Of a DNA stretch of 64,000 bases, positions 24,679-36,180 are shown in pieces. Position 1 is the stretch's first letter. The number at the start of each line of letters is the position of its first letter. The position numbers and the translations under genes are program-made. The notes below the pieces were generated by a model. The model saw only the letters and a list, made by a program, of their open reading frames with translations, did not search any database and had not been told where the DNA came from. Source of the DNA: Lophium mytilinum (lineage: Eukaryota > Ascomycota > Dothideomycetes > Mytilinidiales > Mytilinidiaceae); assembly GCA_010093605.1 (NCBI GenBank), contig MU004192.1, forward strand, positions 1,005,774 to 1,069,773, in the 5' to 3' direction.

Positions 24679-27600
24679 CTACTCAAACCCAGAATCCAAG
24701 CCAGCAAGGGCACTAAGCCCTCTCCGCCCCTTCACCGCCTTCTTCCGAATACTCTCTCGCCTCCGCTTATCCGACTTCTCCAGAGCAGTGCGCCTCTCTG
24801 CCTCCCTCGCTTGGTAATGGATGTTCGACTTACCACTCCCGCCACGGCGGACCCCCTGAGGAGCTTCAACAGGTGTCGAGGCACCGGAGCTGGTGGTGGA
24901 GCTCAAGGTTGAGCCCTTAGCCGAGAGATTGGAAGTTGCGCGGCGGATCAAGCTAGGGACGCGGAAACCGGGATGGGAGCCGGTGGTGGGTGCGTGGAAG
25001 GCCATGGCGCCTGAGGTGGCTTCGGCCGCCGAGTTACTGCGGGAGAGGGTGAGGCGGTCGATGATGGGACGAGAGGTGCGGGTATCGCGGGTTGTGTCTT
25101 CCTCGTCTTCGCTTTCGGAGGCTGAGAACTGGGACTCGGGAATAGAATGGGGTTCGTCGATCAGGAAGGAGACGGATTCTCGGATGTCGGCAAGAGAGGT
25201 AGGCTTGCGGGCATCATCGACCGCCCCTGTGCGGCGTAGATTAGGCGGAGGGCGATTCTCCTTCTCCAGAGAATCCGTAGGAGCGTGCTTGCGCTTTAGT
25301 GGGTTGGGTGGCGCGGCAGCATCATTTGCCCCCTCAGCTTGCTGAGAATCCGGGACAGAAATAGCTTCAGACTGAGATGCATCAATTTCGATGTCAAAGT
25401 CGGGACCATCCAGAAGGTAATCGTTGTCGGCATCGTCGTCGAAGTCCTCGAGAGCGCGTAGGAAGGCTGCCTTCTTTGGATTTTGTGCTGAGGGACGTTA
25501 GTCAAACGTACTTATACTACAGCAGAATATGCGTCATACCAATTGCTCCGACCTTCTCGTCGGCGTAGAGTGCTTGTTTCATCTTCTTATACTCCAGCTG
25601 CCTCCTTCTGCGCCGCTCCTCTTCTTCATCCTCCGCATCAGAGAGATCAAAGTCGTTACCGCGCTTACGCCTCAGACCTCCATTGTGAACGTCTTTGTAC
25701 AGCTTGTCAAGGGCCTTCTCATCGTCGGCCCGTGATTTCTCCCTGGTGGACCGTTAGTAGATGCTCTGACAGATAGTAACGCTGGGCAGCTTACGCAAAG
25801 AATGCAGCAATCTTCCTCTCATCCACATTGACCTCACTCTCATCAATCATCTTCGCAACCTCCTCGTCCTGCTCTCCACCACTTTCATCATCACTCTGAC
25901 CCCCTAGTCCAGCGTATTCATCTTCTGATTCCTCGGCTTGCTCCTCAAACATCTTCTTTGCCTCGCTCGTCTTCCAGTCGAAGTCTTGGATTGCAGCAGA
26001 TTTCTTGGCCCCTTTTTTAAGAACCTCAAAAGCATTACCCGACCTGTCAAGACTGTCCGACCCATCCAAATCAGCAGAAAGCATAGTGAGATCCTCGTCG
26101 ACATCGGAGAGCGCTGTTGTCGCGGCCGCTCGCCGATGGAGTTTTCCTCTCCTCTTAAGGATTGGTGATTCTGGCACAGGCATAATCACGGTATCAATCG
26201 TCGACGCGGGCGCAATAAGCCCCGCAGGTAGCCTAGATAACTCGAAGCCTACGTCTTGAGTGGGTTCGGGAACCTCGGAAAACTGGGTATCACACGGCTG
26301 TCCTTGAGAAGCGGTCTGAAGCTTGTTAGGGCTTGCACCGGTCTGGGAGTCTCCCGTGGCTTGACTGTTCGGGACAAGCAGGTCAGGAGGAGCATCGGGC
26401 ATTGCCTCGTCGAAACTAGGCTGGGTGATAGGAAGGGATCGGAAGAAAGCTAGCGAGTCTTCTTGGGTATCTTGATCGAGAGACTGGCTGGGCTGTGGTT
26501 GAGATTGCAGATTCGCCATTGTTCCGGCAAACATCTGGGTGAGTCCCAAGGAAGTGGTGTTGTCCATATTGAAACCGAACGCAGCCATGCCATCGTCGGG
26601 GGTAGATTGCGATGGCACAGCTTTCTCCTGAGAATCAAGATCACTTTCCTCGTCGTCTTCGATGATGACCTTTCTCGACCGCTTCTTCATACGCTGTGGT
26701 TGAGGCACAGGGACTGCGTCCTCGTCTGACGCCTCGCCATCAGCGTCTACTTCCTCTTGCTCAGGCTCATTGTCTTCGCCGGCTTCCCGGTCGAACATGT
26801 CAGCAACTTCCGCATCCTTGCCTGTCTCTCCATCGTCTACGTCGTCGTCACCCTCTTCACCCTCATCGTCCACTGCCATCTCTTCATCTTCCGACCCTGA
26901 TAGTTCAAGGTCGTCTTCAGCCTGATCCTCGATGTCTTCGTCGCCAATCTCTTCCTTTCCACTTCCTGCCCAATCTTCATCGTCCTCGTCATCACTGTCT
27001 AGCACATCATCGCCTTTGCCGTCTTTCTTCGCATCTGCTTTCTCTTTCTTCGCCAGCTTCGCATCCATTTCTCGAGCCTTGTCCAACATGCTGTCTAGCT
27101 GGAGCTGCTCTCTCTCAATTTCCTCTTCTGTTTGAAAGATTTTCCCTTGAGCCTTGAGTTCGGCCAAGCGTTCGTCTCGTCCCTTTAGAGCTTGCTGACG
27201 TGCGAGCTGCTGCAGTTTCGCTTGAAGCCCGGAAGGATTCATCGAAATGCGGCCCTTTGGTCCTTGCTTCCCGGGTGACGTGAGGTTAGCAAGAACTCGT
27301 TGGGTGATTAAAGCTCTTGAATCTTTATGTTGCTGCTTCGGAATCCGATCAAATACGGGAAATCGACTCTTCGGCTTGGTGATCTCAAGGTCCTCGTCGG
27401 AGTCGAGATCAACGTCCTGTGATGTGAATTGCTTCGGCAGAACTACGCGAACGTTCCGTGCGATGATAGGTCGTTTAGTCTGAGCGGCTAAAGGATTAAG
27501 AGGGATATGTAGAGAATCAGCTGCACGTCCTTTGCCCTTGTCTACACTTTTTGGCTGGGAAAGAATATCCTTGAGGTCTGGAAGATCCTGGTCGCTATCA

Positions 27601-28778
27601 CGATCTGCCGTTGTTGTTGGGTCGATTGTCATAAAGACGTCTTTTTGTGCATACTCGTCTTGACTTGGCGGGCTCGTTGGTGGGGTTTCATGCCCGTGGG
27701 GCCCTTCTACATCAGATGATGCTGCCACAGAGCTGAGACTGGTTTCAAAGGTGTCCTGGGCGGATGATTGCGTGATGGTGTTTTCCTGTACAGGGTTGAG
27801 CCTGGAAACCAAATCCTGCATGTTGAACTTCTTCTTTGTCTTCGCTTGATGCGCCAGCTGCATGTTGCGCTCCATCCTCTGTGTCTCCCTGTGCAACTCC
27901 TCCAAAGCTTTCTTACTCGCTTTACGAGTAGGGCGTGCTTGTTGCGTGAGACGTCTACCGGTCTCGCCATCTGCGTCACTCTCCGAGTCTGCTGTGATGT
28001 TCTTACGAGAACGGGCAGACACTTTCTCAAGGCGCTTGATCTTTTCCTGGTCTCTCTTCCGACTCTCTTCTTCCTGTGCCTTCCTCTCTGCTCGCTTTTT
28101 GGCAACAAGTTCACGGAGCCGAGAATTTTGCGTAGCATTCGGGAGAGAGTCAGAGTCAGACTCTCCTGTAGCGACACGAGCGGTGCCCTTCGCTCGGATA
28201 GGAGAATCACGGCTTGGAGAGACAAACAGGCCAGGCGAAGAGGCACGAGACTGGGTGACTGGTGTTTGCGAGCGTCTGGGTGATGGACTTGCTGCTTTCC
28301 GTTTCAGAAGATTGCGGCGACTACTCATCTTTACTGGGCTTTCTTCCTCGTCCTGACTAGCCGCCTTGCTAGATGTAGAATCTGAATCTGAGAAGTCCTT
28401 CCGGGGCTGGGTCCTACCCTTGCCATGTTCCGACGCGTCCAGTGCACTCTTCGATGCCAAGCCTGATCCGAAATTCTGACCTAGCAGACGTGCCGCAAGC
28501 TTTCCTCGTGGTTGCCGGACTGGTGTATCTTCATCCTCCTCTTCCGAAACGCTGTTCACGAGACTCTCACGCTGCCCTTCCGCGTTCTTGGATGGTGTAC
28601 TGGAGGTAGAAGACGTAACTGACGCGTCATTCTCATCGTAGTCTTCTGGAATGACAGGGCTAGATCGGTTCTGCGAGGGCTTTGGAGAATGCTCAATTGA
28701 GGAAATCTCAGCATTCTGTGAGGGAATTTGGATGGAGGTAGCGCGGCTGGAGCGCGTGGGGGAGGCGGGCGAAGACAT
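24679..28778 (-). CDS. mrc1: Mediator of replication checkpoint Mrc1/Claspin
   Basis: Three exons (25795-28778, 25540-25742, 24679-25487) with two 52-bp introns (GTAAGC...CACCAG and GTATGA...CTCAG, phases 2 and 1) give 1331 residues. The protein is acidic and Ser-rich with many SQ/TQ sites, targets of ATM/ATR-type kinases. The MRC1-like domain spans the exon 1/2 junction (~945-1062): acidic EDEYAGLGG, then MIDESEVNVDERKIAAFFA, then a KALDKLYKDVHNGGLRRKR block. Coiled, charged segments (KKRAERKAQEEESRKR, KAREMDAKLAKKEKADAKK) lie upstream. Mrc1 travels with the replisome and relays stalled-fork signals to the Rad53/Cds1 kinase. It is divergently paired with the complex I assembly gene across 293 bp. 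The C-terminal exon is basic and less conserved. Identification rests on the domain and overall layout. Confidence 0.88.
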
Positions 28779-28937
28779 TTTAGTCAGGTAAATAGGGAGG
28801 AGACTTTGCTAGAGAACACAATGTTTCAAACCGAGCTTGAAGTCATGAGCTATTGTGGTGGTGATAGAATTCGAAAAATAGCGCGCGGGGATGGAGGTGG
28901 AAGAGAGCTTAAAGAGCGCGCGCGACTTGATGTCGCG

Positions 28938-28944
28938 TTGGCGC
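28938..28944 (+). promoter_or_regulatory. Possible G1/S (E2F/MBF-like) site between mrc1 and the NDUFAF2-like gene
   Basis: TTGGCGC, preceded by TCGCG, lies in the 293-bp shared promoter of mrc1 and the complex I assembly factor. Replication checkpoint genes are commonly induced at G1/S through related elements. The match is short, so this is an inference. Confidence 0.25.
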
Positions 28945-29071
28945 TAACCCTGAACAAGAAACCAGCCACTCTGTCGGCTGAACTTCGGAGGTGTGGTCCC
29001 CGCGCTCATCACGCTCTCGGTGAAACCGCCGCGTCAAGACTGCCGACGACGACACTGTTCGTCTCTACACA

Positions 29072-29878
29072 ATGCCGTCCCAACCAGGCTCAATACGACA
29101 GGCATGGTACAACTGGAAGATGAAGAAGCTTCCATGGCGGAAGCGGTGGCTAGTGGGTGAGTTCCCGGCTTCAATCACCTTTGCCGGACCGCCGCAAGCT
29201 CCACCGCAGTATTATGCGAAAGATCCTCTTCACTGGCTTTAGCTACATTCAATGCGCTTATATTGGCCAGTACTGACTCCATTATGTAGGCTTTGATCTG
29301 TCCGGGAATACATACTGGGAATTCAAGGATGCCTTAAACCAGAACCGCCTACGTCGCATAGCCAAATATGCAAGATCAACGCACCATAGCGATGTCAATG
29401 TATCACGTACGCTGCTCCTCCATCTTCGACCAGCGCAATGGCGTCTGACTATGTGCCTCTAGCACAATGGATGCAGTGGCTTCGGCATACACGAGCAGAT
29501 CCTCCTTCCCTCACCGAACAGCAAGCCGACGTGATACGACGAGAACAAACAAAAGTGCTAGCTGCGGCGGCGGACCAGCGATGGGCGTCCAAACCGTCCA
29601 TGCTTGATCCTCTCGACAAGCAGCAACCAACACCAATGCTTGCATCTAGAGAGCCGGCCGTTAGTCTTGCGCATGACGACGAGTCATCAGACATTCCGAA
29701 AAGTCTTGTAGATGCGCCTCAAGAAGCCAAAGTCACGCCGAAGAGAGCAACTGGCCATGGGCTTAATAGCAAAGGGGAGGTGAAGGAATCGCCCTGGTAC
29801 AAGGGTCCCAAAGGTGGACCGAGTGAGGACTGGCAGCCAGAAGCCTGGTCGCCTAGTCCTGCCCGAAAAAGAGCATAG
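29072..29878 (+). CDS. Mitochondrial complex I assembly factor, NDUFAF2 (B17.2L/mimitin) family
   Basis: Three exons (29072-29156, 29290-29406, 29463-29878) separated by introns of 133 and 56 bp (both phase 1) give 205 residues. The first two exons encode the family core: WYNWKMKKLPWRKRWLVG, then DLSGNTYWEFKD, RRIAKYARSTHHSDVNVSP and QWMQWLRHTRADPPS. This is the NDUFA12/NDUFAF2 fold, and the continuing EQQADVIRREQTKVLAAAADQ helix with a long polar tail fits NDUFAF2 rather than the shorter NDUFA12 subunit. The protein associates with a late complex I intermediate in the mitochondrial inner membrane. The last ~100 residues are Pro/Lys-rich and probably disordered. The start ATG is the only one giving WYNWK in frame. 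It shares its promoter with mrc1. Confidence 0.88.
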
Positions 29879-30518
29879 ATCATGTAAAAAATACTGTAAT
29901 ATCACTGTAAGAACGACGGCCCGCGAGCCCGCGTCAGCATATACGACTTGTGCAAGCTCAAGTTGACCTGAAGCTTGGTATGGCAATGCTAAATGACATA
30001 GAAAGATATAACGATCACTAACGAATGTGCCGAAACTAACCAAAATCCTGGCCATAGAAATAGGAGTGGTGTTTGGTATGTCGAGATATACGATCTAACG
30101 ACAGGTGGCTATATTAAGCGATGGGTTTGTCGAAAATGCATTTATCTATAGAATGTTGTTTGTTATCTCATAGTCGCTAAACTCGATATGCTCAACCACG
30201 GTACTCGTGTTGGAATCATGGCGCCCCTCACGGTAAGCGATTTGAAACCTGTCCTGGAGCGCTTCCTGATGTACAACGAATATCTGGCACCGACTTCCAG
30301 TTGACGTTCGCCTATGGTAGAGGGTAAATGCCTCAAAGTGCACACTTCTACCTACCACTCTACCACACCTTTTCGGCGCCGCAGAAACCTTCGATAGCGG
30401 CACTTCGACCACCAAGCGGCAACTGTTCCCGTCTACTACGTGTTCTCAGAACACTGGCAGCTTCACTAATAAACCCGTCGCAAAAGCTTTTCGCGCAAAC
30501 ATCACACCTTCTCCGAAG
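29879..30518. other. Intergenic, no gene seen
   Basis: A stretch between the complex I assembly gene and the F-box-like gene. Short frames exist on both strands without recognisable product. Confidence 0.45.
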
Positions 30519-31574
30519 ATGCCAGCGCATGTCTTCCACCGTGAGTCTCTCAATAAAGACACACTGATCAGCTGTTCCTGTGCTAATTTGAGTGCAGGTA
30601 GCATCGACGAGCTAGCTGTCCAAGAAGGCCAACGAGCGCCATGTGCCGCAAGTAGTCAACTTTTCCCCATTTATCGTCAGCCTTTCCGCATCATGGATCT
30701 TCCTCAGGAGCTCATAGACAAGATCCTTGTTTTCGCAGTCGGGGGCATTGTGCAACCGATCGCAAGAGGAAAGAATGCATTCCGTGGAAGATGTGCACGT
30801 GGAATGGGCAAGTCGGGTGAAAAGTATGAAATTGCTTTTCAACCCCCGAGTGTCTCGCTTCTCATGGTCCGCAAGTACTTTTTCCGTGTCGTAAAGGAGC
30901 AGATATGGTGGCAACACACCTGGAAGCATTTCTCTAAGGCAACAGACTTTCTACCTTTCGTGGCCTCCACAATGAATAGAAGCCAGCTCAACGGAATAAT
31001 ACTACCCACCCTATCCGATTCATACCAATTCAAGGCGCTTCAAAGGATACACCTAAATCTCCGTACGGCAGCGTACCTAGAATTCTTCGCCGTGCCCCTC
31101 CGGCCTTTTAGCGATCCGTCCTGGCAGGGTGAAATGTGGGGAGCGGCCTGCATACTCGGTGATATCCCGTGCATCAAAACCCTCGAGTTCAGCTTTGAAC
31201 TGAGTTACCTTGATTCTATACGGGCTAAACGTGGACCCTGGTGTGAACACTGTATAGAGCCTCTCTGGAACGAGGACGATACCTCTGAAGCTTGGGCCTG
31301 GCTGTCTGACATGGATATGCGCCTGGGGCTTAATTTCGACCACCGTCTGAGGGAAATAGTGATCGATTGGATCATTTCACATGCGTACGGCGCAGACTAC
31401 CTCGACTGGATTGAGGAAGTGAAGATATTGATATCGGAAGACATAGAGGCATCGTATATTGAGCGGTGGGATACGATGGAGGAGACACGACGACAGAATG
31501 GCAAGGTGTTTCCTATTGGCCAGATAAACCTTTCACAGCTTAAGGGAGCTAGAGAGTGGGAAGACTTCAATTAG
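30519..31574 (+). CDS. F-box-like protein, substrate unknown
   Basis: The frame of 351 codons is open from the ATG at 30519. A motif-perfect intron (GTGAGT at 30541, TGCTAAT branch, TGCAG at 30597) lies inside it; at 57 bp it is a multiple of three without a stop, so both forms keep the frame. A second candidate start at 30693 gives MDLPQELIDKILVFAVGG, which resembles the opening helix of a fungal F-box (LPxEL..KIL). If correct, the protein would recruit a substrate to an SCF ubiquitin ligase through Skp1. The rest (SLLMVRKYFFRVVKEQIWW, QALQR-like helices, an acidic C-terminal helix) has no recognised repeat. Confidence that the gene is real is fair; the F-box assignment is weaker. Confidence 0.6.
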   Translation: MPAHVFHRESLNKDTLISCSCANLSAGSIDELAVQEGQRAPCAASSQLFPIYRQPFRIMDLPQELIDKILVFAVGGIVQPIARGKNAFRGRCARGMGKSGEKYEIAFQPPSVSLLMVRKYFFRVVKEQIWWQHTWKHFSKATDFLPFVASTMNRSQLNGIILPTLSDSYQFKALQRIHLNLRTAAYLEFFAVPLRPFSDPSWQGEMWGAACILGDIPCIKTLEFSFELSYLDSIRAKRGPWCEHCIEPLWNEDDTSEAWAWLSDMDMRLGLNFDHRLREIVIDWIISHAYGADYLDWIEEVKILISEDIEASYIERWDTMEETRRQNGKVFPIGQINLSQLKGAREWEDFN

Positions 31575-31884
31575 TTGCGACATGGATAGCAGATAGTTGT
31601 AAAGCTCAAGCTTGCTTACAGAATACCTCTTCTAAAGCTTGTGGAAATGTGCAATCCAATGTGCTGAGAAGACATACAAAAGTCCAATGCCAAGCCTGAC
31701 AAAGAAGCTCTTGCTGCGCGTTCGCGTCCTCAATCGTTTTCACTCACTCCAGCCCTCCCCACATTCGTTGCCGCCGTCATCTGGCCTCCAATTCCACAGC
31801 ATGAACATCACCTCGCCTTAGCTCTAACGACTGCATGAGCAAAGCTTCACCACCACCCTCCCGCACGCGCCTCCGCAGCTCACA
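31575..31884. other. Short intergenic region upstream of med1
   Basis: About 310 bp between co-directional genes. It includes a pyrimidine-rich stretch near 31730-31800, typical of a fungal promoter or 5' leader. No gene seen. Confidence 0.45.
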
Positions 31885-33990
31885 ATGGCGACGCCCACGC
31901 CCTCCACCAACACGCCCCAAAAGCACCTGGCTGCCTTCTCCTCCCCCGCCCCACGCAGCGTGCCTGGCATGATCAACTTCGACTCGCCCGCCGCCCTCGG
32001 CTTGTCCCTCGAAGGCGGCGTGGGCATGGGGATCAGCATGAGCGGGCTGAGCGGGCTGGGCCTGACGGGGAGCTCCATGGGCGGGCGCGCAGACGACGAC
32101 GAGCGCCGGCGCAGGTTGGAGGCTATAATAGCGACGCTGCGCGCGAGACCGGGGCGCGTGAGCCAGGAAGGGGTGGAGCGGTTGAGCAAGAGGTGTGGAC
32201 TGGATTTCTCGTCCGAGACGCAGAAGAACGGGCAGGTGATAAAGGCGATTGCGGGGAGATCTTTCATTCTGGATGTGAGTGAGAGTACTTCTGTAGAGAT
32301 CTGGGGCTACTGTTTGCTAATGCGCGCATAGGTCACTTTTGACGCAGATGCCGTGGAGCGGGTCAAGTTTGAGACTGTGTATGAGAACGCTGCGCCTTTC
32401 TCGAAAACGGCGGCGAAGACACTGAGGAAGAATCTCTCTCCTACGCCCGAACTCTCTCGTATCAACCTCACGCTGGATCGGTTCGCGCATAATCTGGAAC
32501 GGTTGGCACGAATGGATAGGCTGAGCTCGCAGGAAGTTAGCTGCTTCGAGGCCATATCGGGGGTATACACAAGCTTGAAGAAGCTGTTCGACTATGAGAA
32601 GCAAGCCGCCAAAACGCTCATCAACGCGAGGTCCGGAAACATTGACGAGAAAGCGGAGCGCGAGGTTCTGAGCAAGAAGAGCGGGAGGCCACGAATGAAT
32701 GCAGGAGAATGTGTGGGCCTATCTCTCGAATACTGGATGGATCGGAGACACGTCCTCCCACGGCTCTCGAAGACCAAGCAGAAAGCTGCCGTAGACAAAA
32801 ATCACATGGATGTTGACAGTGATGGTTCCGACACGCCCTCTGAGCCTGAGACCGAGTTGAACAAGATATACTCGTTGTCGATAGAATGCGAACCTTCACC
32901 AGCAACCATATATCAGCCTATTCGCGTGTCCGATGCCTGGATATCTGAGCAAGTTGAAAAACCGTCTGGAGATCCTGAAAACATGTTCCAAGGGCCGAGC
33001 ATCGATTGGCTTGAACCGCCCTCTACATACATAAATGCCCCAGGCGCCGAGGATCACGATGCCATGAATATCGGGGCGGACGCGACATCCAACATCGGGA
33101 GTCTCCCAAACATCCGCTTCGTCGCAAAGCTCAACCCTCCACTGGTCGTCCCACTCTCCGTAGCCGTAGCCATCGTCCAGTCCTTAGGCAACGAGATACC
33201 CCAAGACGCGATCAAAGCCACCACCTTCGTCGGCCTCGCCCTCCGACCCTCAGAAATCGACCCCGCGGCCGTCGGCCTAGCAGGCGAAACAACTCAAGAG
33301 ATCCGAAGCGAGAAGAGCGTACTAGTAGTCCGCAAAGACGGCCAAGAAGAAGAGCGCCACCACGCAAACTCCCTCTACGTCCCCAAAACCGAATACGCCC
33401 GCGTCCTCGACGAGCTCCCCTTCCAGCACCCGCGGCAGCTAGTCGAAATCCTCCCCGTAAGCCCCCCCTCCCCATACCTACTCTCTGCCTCAAAACCTAA
33501 CTCGAAACGACAGACACTCCGCCAATACGCCTTCCTAACCTCCCTCCTCCAATCCTCCTTCCCACCACCCCCTCCACCCCTCCTCAACCCCTCCGATCCC
33601 CCTTCTACTCCCCAACCGCCCACCCTCCAAATCGACCTCACCCTCCACTACGCCCAACCAACCCCCCGCCTCACAATCCACCTCCCCCACCCCTCCCCCG
33701 ACGCCGCAGCCGCCACAGACCCCCTCGCGGCAATCCTTTCTCCAGCGGCCCCAACCGCGCCCCTCACCGTCGCCATCGACGTGCTCGCGAACGCGGAGCT
33801 GCTCGTCGCGGAGCAAAACATCGTGAGCGCGGAGGAAGCCGACGCGGCGGTGGTGCGGCGGGTGGGGCGGGCGCTGGATCTGAGCGGGGACGTGGGGGTG
33901 TGGGCGGAGTGGGTTTGGGGTCGGATGGGCAGTAGCAGCGGTGCGGCGGGAGCGGGAGCGGGGAGTGGTGCTGTGGCTGATGCGATGTGA
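31885..33990 (+). CDS. med1: Mediator complex subunit 1 (fungal Med1)
   Basis: Three exons: 31885-32274, 32332-33456 and 33514-33990. Intron 1 (57 bp) has GTGAGT, a TTGCTAAT branch and CATAG. Intron 2 (57 bp) has GTAAGC, CCTAAC and GACAG. Intron 2 is a multiple of three with no stop, so its retention would add 19 residues. The 663-residue product has a low-complexity Gly/Ser leader, then a helical core with RRRRLEAIIATLRARPGRVS, VERLSKRCGLDF, RSFILDVTFDADAVERVKF and the LARMDRLSSQEVSCFEAI block, which matches the N-terminal region of fungal Med1. Med1 sits in the Mediator middle module and links activators to RNA polymerase II. The C-terminal part is Pro- and Ala-rich. Confidence 0.85.
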
Positions 33991-34518
33991 TGTGCTGGGC
34001 CACGTGGGGATTGCGTTTTGCGTTGGTAATGGGGTGTGGATGGATGGCTGACCGCGATGGTGGGTTCTCGAGGCGCGCAAGTGGAGTGGAAGCGAGAACG
34101 TGAGGGGTGGTGGGGATATGTACGATTAGTGAGTGATGAAAATGTTTCGAGACTTCACGCACGCTTCACGGCAAGGCAGAGATAGTGAGGTTTTCTCCGG
34201 TCCAAGCATGCATTCTCTACGAGTACATATGGGTGTAGTGTGTTTGTTTGTGGGTTTGTGTGGTGTGAGTCCCTTGCATTTAGCAGGGCACCTTTGGAGG
34301 GAGAAAGAAAAGAGACAAAGCATCCGCCACAAGTATAAAGGCTTCACCTCTATATCCGCTCAGAAGTCGTCCTGGGAAACATGCTAACATGCATTACATC
34401 GTTCAAGGGTTGTAAGGGGTGGTCTAGGGGGGTGTGATAACATTTGTGATGAGTGGTATCGAGGTTGGTGAGTGTCGAGAGTATTAGGGAAGGGTGATGT
34501 AGGGGGTGGTGGGGCAAT
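33991..34518. other. Convergent intergenic region
   Basis: This lies between the 3' ends of med1 and glutamine synthetase. It is G/T-rich with no supported coding region. Confidence 0.45.
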
Positions 34519-36180
34519 CTATGGCTTCGCGACGTTCACGATCATTTCTTGCTCGACGACCTCGGCCTCGGCGACCTTCTTGGCCATATCGGCACCCTCG
34601 ACCTTGCCCTCGAGCTGGGAGTTTGTCAGAATTGTAAAAAGTGCGCGTCTTTCAGAATGAACTTACAGTCTCGACAATTATGCCAGTGATCTGGTACGGG
34701 TCGGCGTTGGAGGCCGGGCGACGGTCCTCGAAGTAGCCCTTCTTCTCCTCGGCGCACTGGCGGTTGACACGGACGGAAGCGCCGCGGTTGGCAACACCCC
34801 AGGTGAACTTGTCGTACGAGGCAGTCTCGTGCTTGCCAGTCATACGGAGCTGGTTGTCCTCGCCGTAGACAGCCATGTGCTCGGCCTGTCGCTCAGCGAG
34901 CCTCTCCATGGCAGCCTCGATGTACTTCATGCCGCCCTCGGCACGCATCTCCTTGGTGGAGACGTTGGTGTGGAGACCAGCACCGTTCCAGTCACCAGGG
35001 ATTGGCTTGGGGGCGAAGGTAACCTTGGCACCGAACTCTTCGGCGACGCGGTGAAGGAAGAAACGGGACATCCACAATTGGTCACCAACTGCGGGAATAT
35101 CAGTCAAAGTTCAATTGGAAACGTAATGAGCAACTTACGGTCAATGCCGGTGCAGGGGCCGACCTGGTACTCCCACTGGGCGGGCATGACCTCGGCGTTG
35201 GTGCCAGAGATGTTGATGCCGGCGTACAGGCAGGCCTTGTAATGGGCCTCGACGATGTCGCGGCAGAAGACCTTGCCGGTGCCGACACCGCAGTAGTATG
35301 GGCCTTGGGGAGCTGGGAAGCCGTTCTTGGGCCAGCCGTATGGCCAGCCGTAGAAGTCGAGCAGAGTGTACTCCTGTTCTAGACCAAACCAGAACTCGTG
35401 GGCCTTGTGGTGCTCCATGACAACGGCGGCATCGTGACGGAAGTTGTAGGCGTTGGGCTTGCCGTCCGACATCCAGGTTTCGCACATGACGAGCACATTG
35501 TCACCCAGACGGAAGGGGTCCGGGTAGTAGGCGACGGGGCGAAGGTAGACATCCGAGTTGTCGCCTGGGGCCTGGCCGGTGGACGAGCCGTCGAAATTCC
35601 ATTCCGGCAGATCCTTTAGGCCGGAAATCTTCTTGGGGAGGGTCTGATGTGCAATTGAAGATTAGCATCGCTCCGTGCACCGAAAATAGGAATTGGATGG
35701 CGGTATTTGTGGTGTTGCGGCGTCATGACCCCGCCATGCCCGCGTTGTGGCTTGACTTCGTCTGACCCGCCTTATCGGGCGAGATAAGCGGCCAAAAGAA
35801 AAGAGTCAGGAAGCTCAGCCATTGGCCTCCAACAACACCAACAGCATCTCCATGAGCTCACCGCGGGGCATGGTGGTCTGAGCAGACAGAGAGGGGCTGG
35901 ATTGAGAATTGAGAATTGAGGAATTGCTCACCTTGCACTTGGAGCGGAGGCCGTTGGAGCCGTCAATCCACACGTACTCGGCGATGACAGCACCCTTCTG
36001 GTCGAGCTTGAGGTACTTCTCGAGCTGCGGGACGGTCAGAGGGAACCCTAGGCAGGAATTGCAGCACCGCGGAGATACTCACATTCGCCGTGTTGGAGAT
36101 GATGGTGGATTCCGCCTGTGGTCGTATCAGTAGAGTCCTGGCAGCGGGAGAGCGTGAGCATGTGTCAGTAGACTCACCAT
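34519..36180 (-). CDS. glnA: Glutamine synthetase (eukaryotic type II)
   Basis: Six exons: 36178-36180 (the ATG alone), 36083-36115, 35932-36024, 35139-35643, 34667-35088 and 34519-34614. All introns are GT-AG: 62, 58, 288, 50 and 52 bp. The product has 383 residues. Hallmarks include [35 protein letters not shown], the ATP/metal-binding [56 protein letters not shown] and the [10 protein letters not shown] block with [12 protein letters not shown]. It joins ammonium to glutamate in an ATP-dependent reaction as a cytosolic decameric enzyme and is central to nitrogen assimilation. The 288-bp third intron carries two opposed GATA sites, suggesting AreA/NIT2-type control. The tail after the usual end ([18 protein letters not shown]) is a short acidic and basic extension. 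Confidence 0.97.
35771..35788. promoter_or_regulatory. Inverted pair of GATA sites in glnA intron 3
   Basis: CTTATC (35771-35776) and GATAAG (35783-35788) form an inverted pair spaced by six bases inside the 288-bp third intron. GATA factors such as AreA/NIT2 bind HGATAR and prefer paired sites; glutamine synthetase is a classic target. Function within the intron is inferred. Confidence 0.4.

Noticed and set aside
27707-28356. Frames of up to 179 codons on either strand
   Set aside because: Shadows of the mrc1 coding exon.
32653-33800. Minus-strand frames, including a Gly/Arg-rich one
   Set aside because: Antisense of the med1 exon; the apparent repeats come from codon bias.
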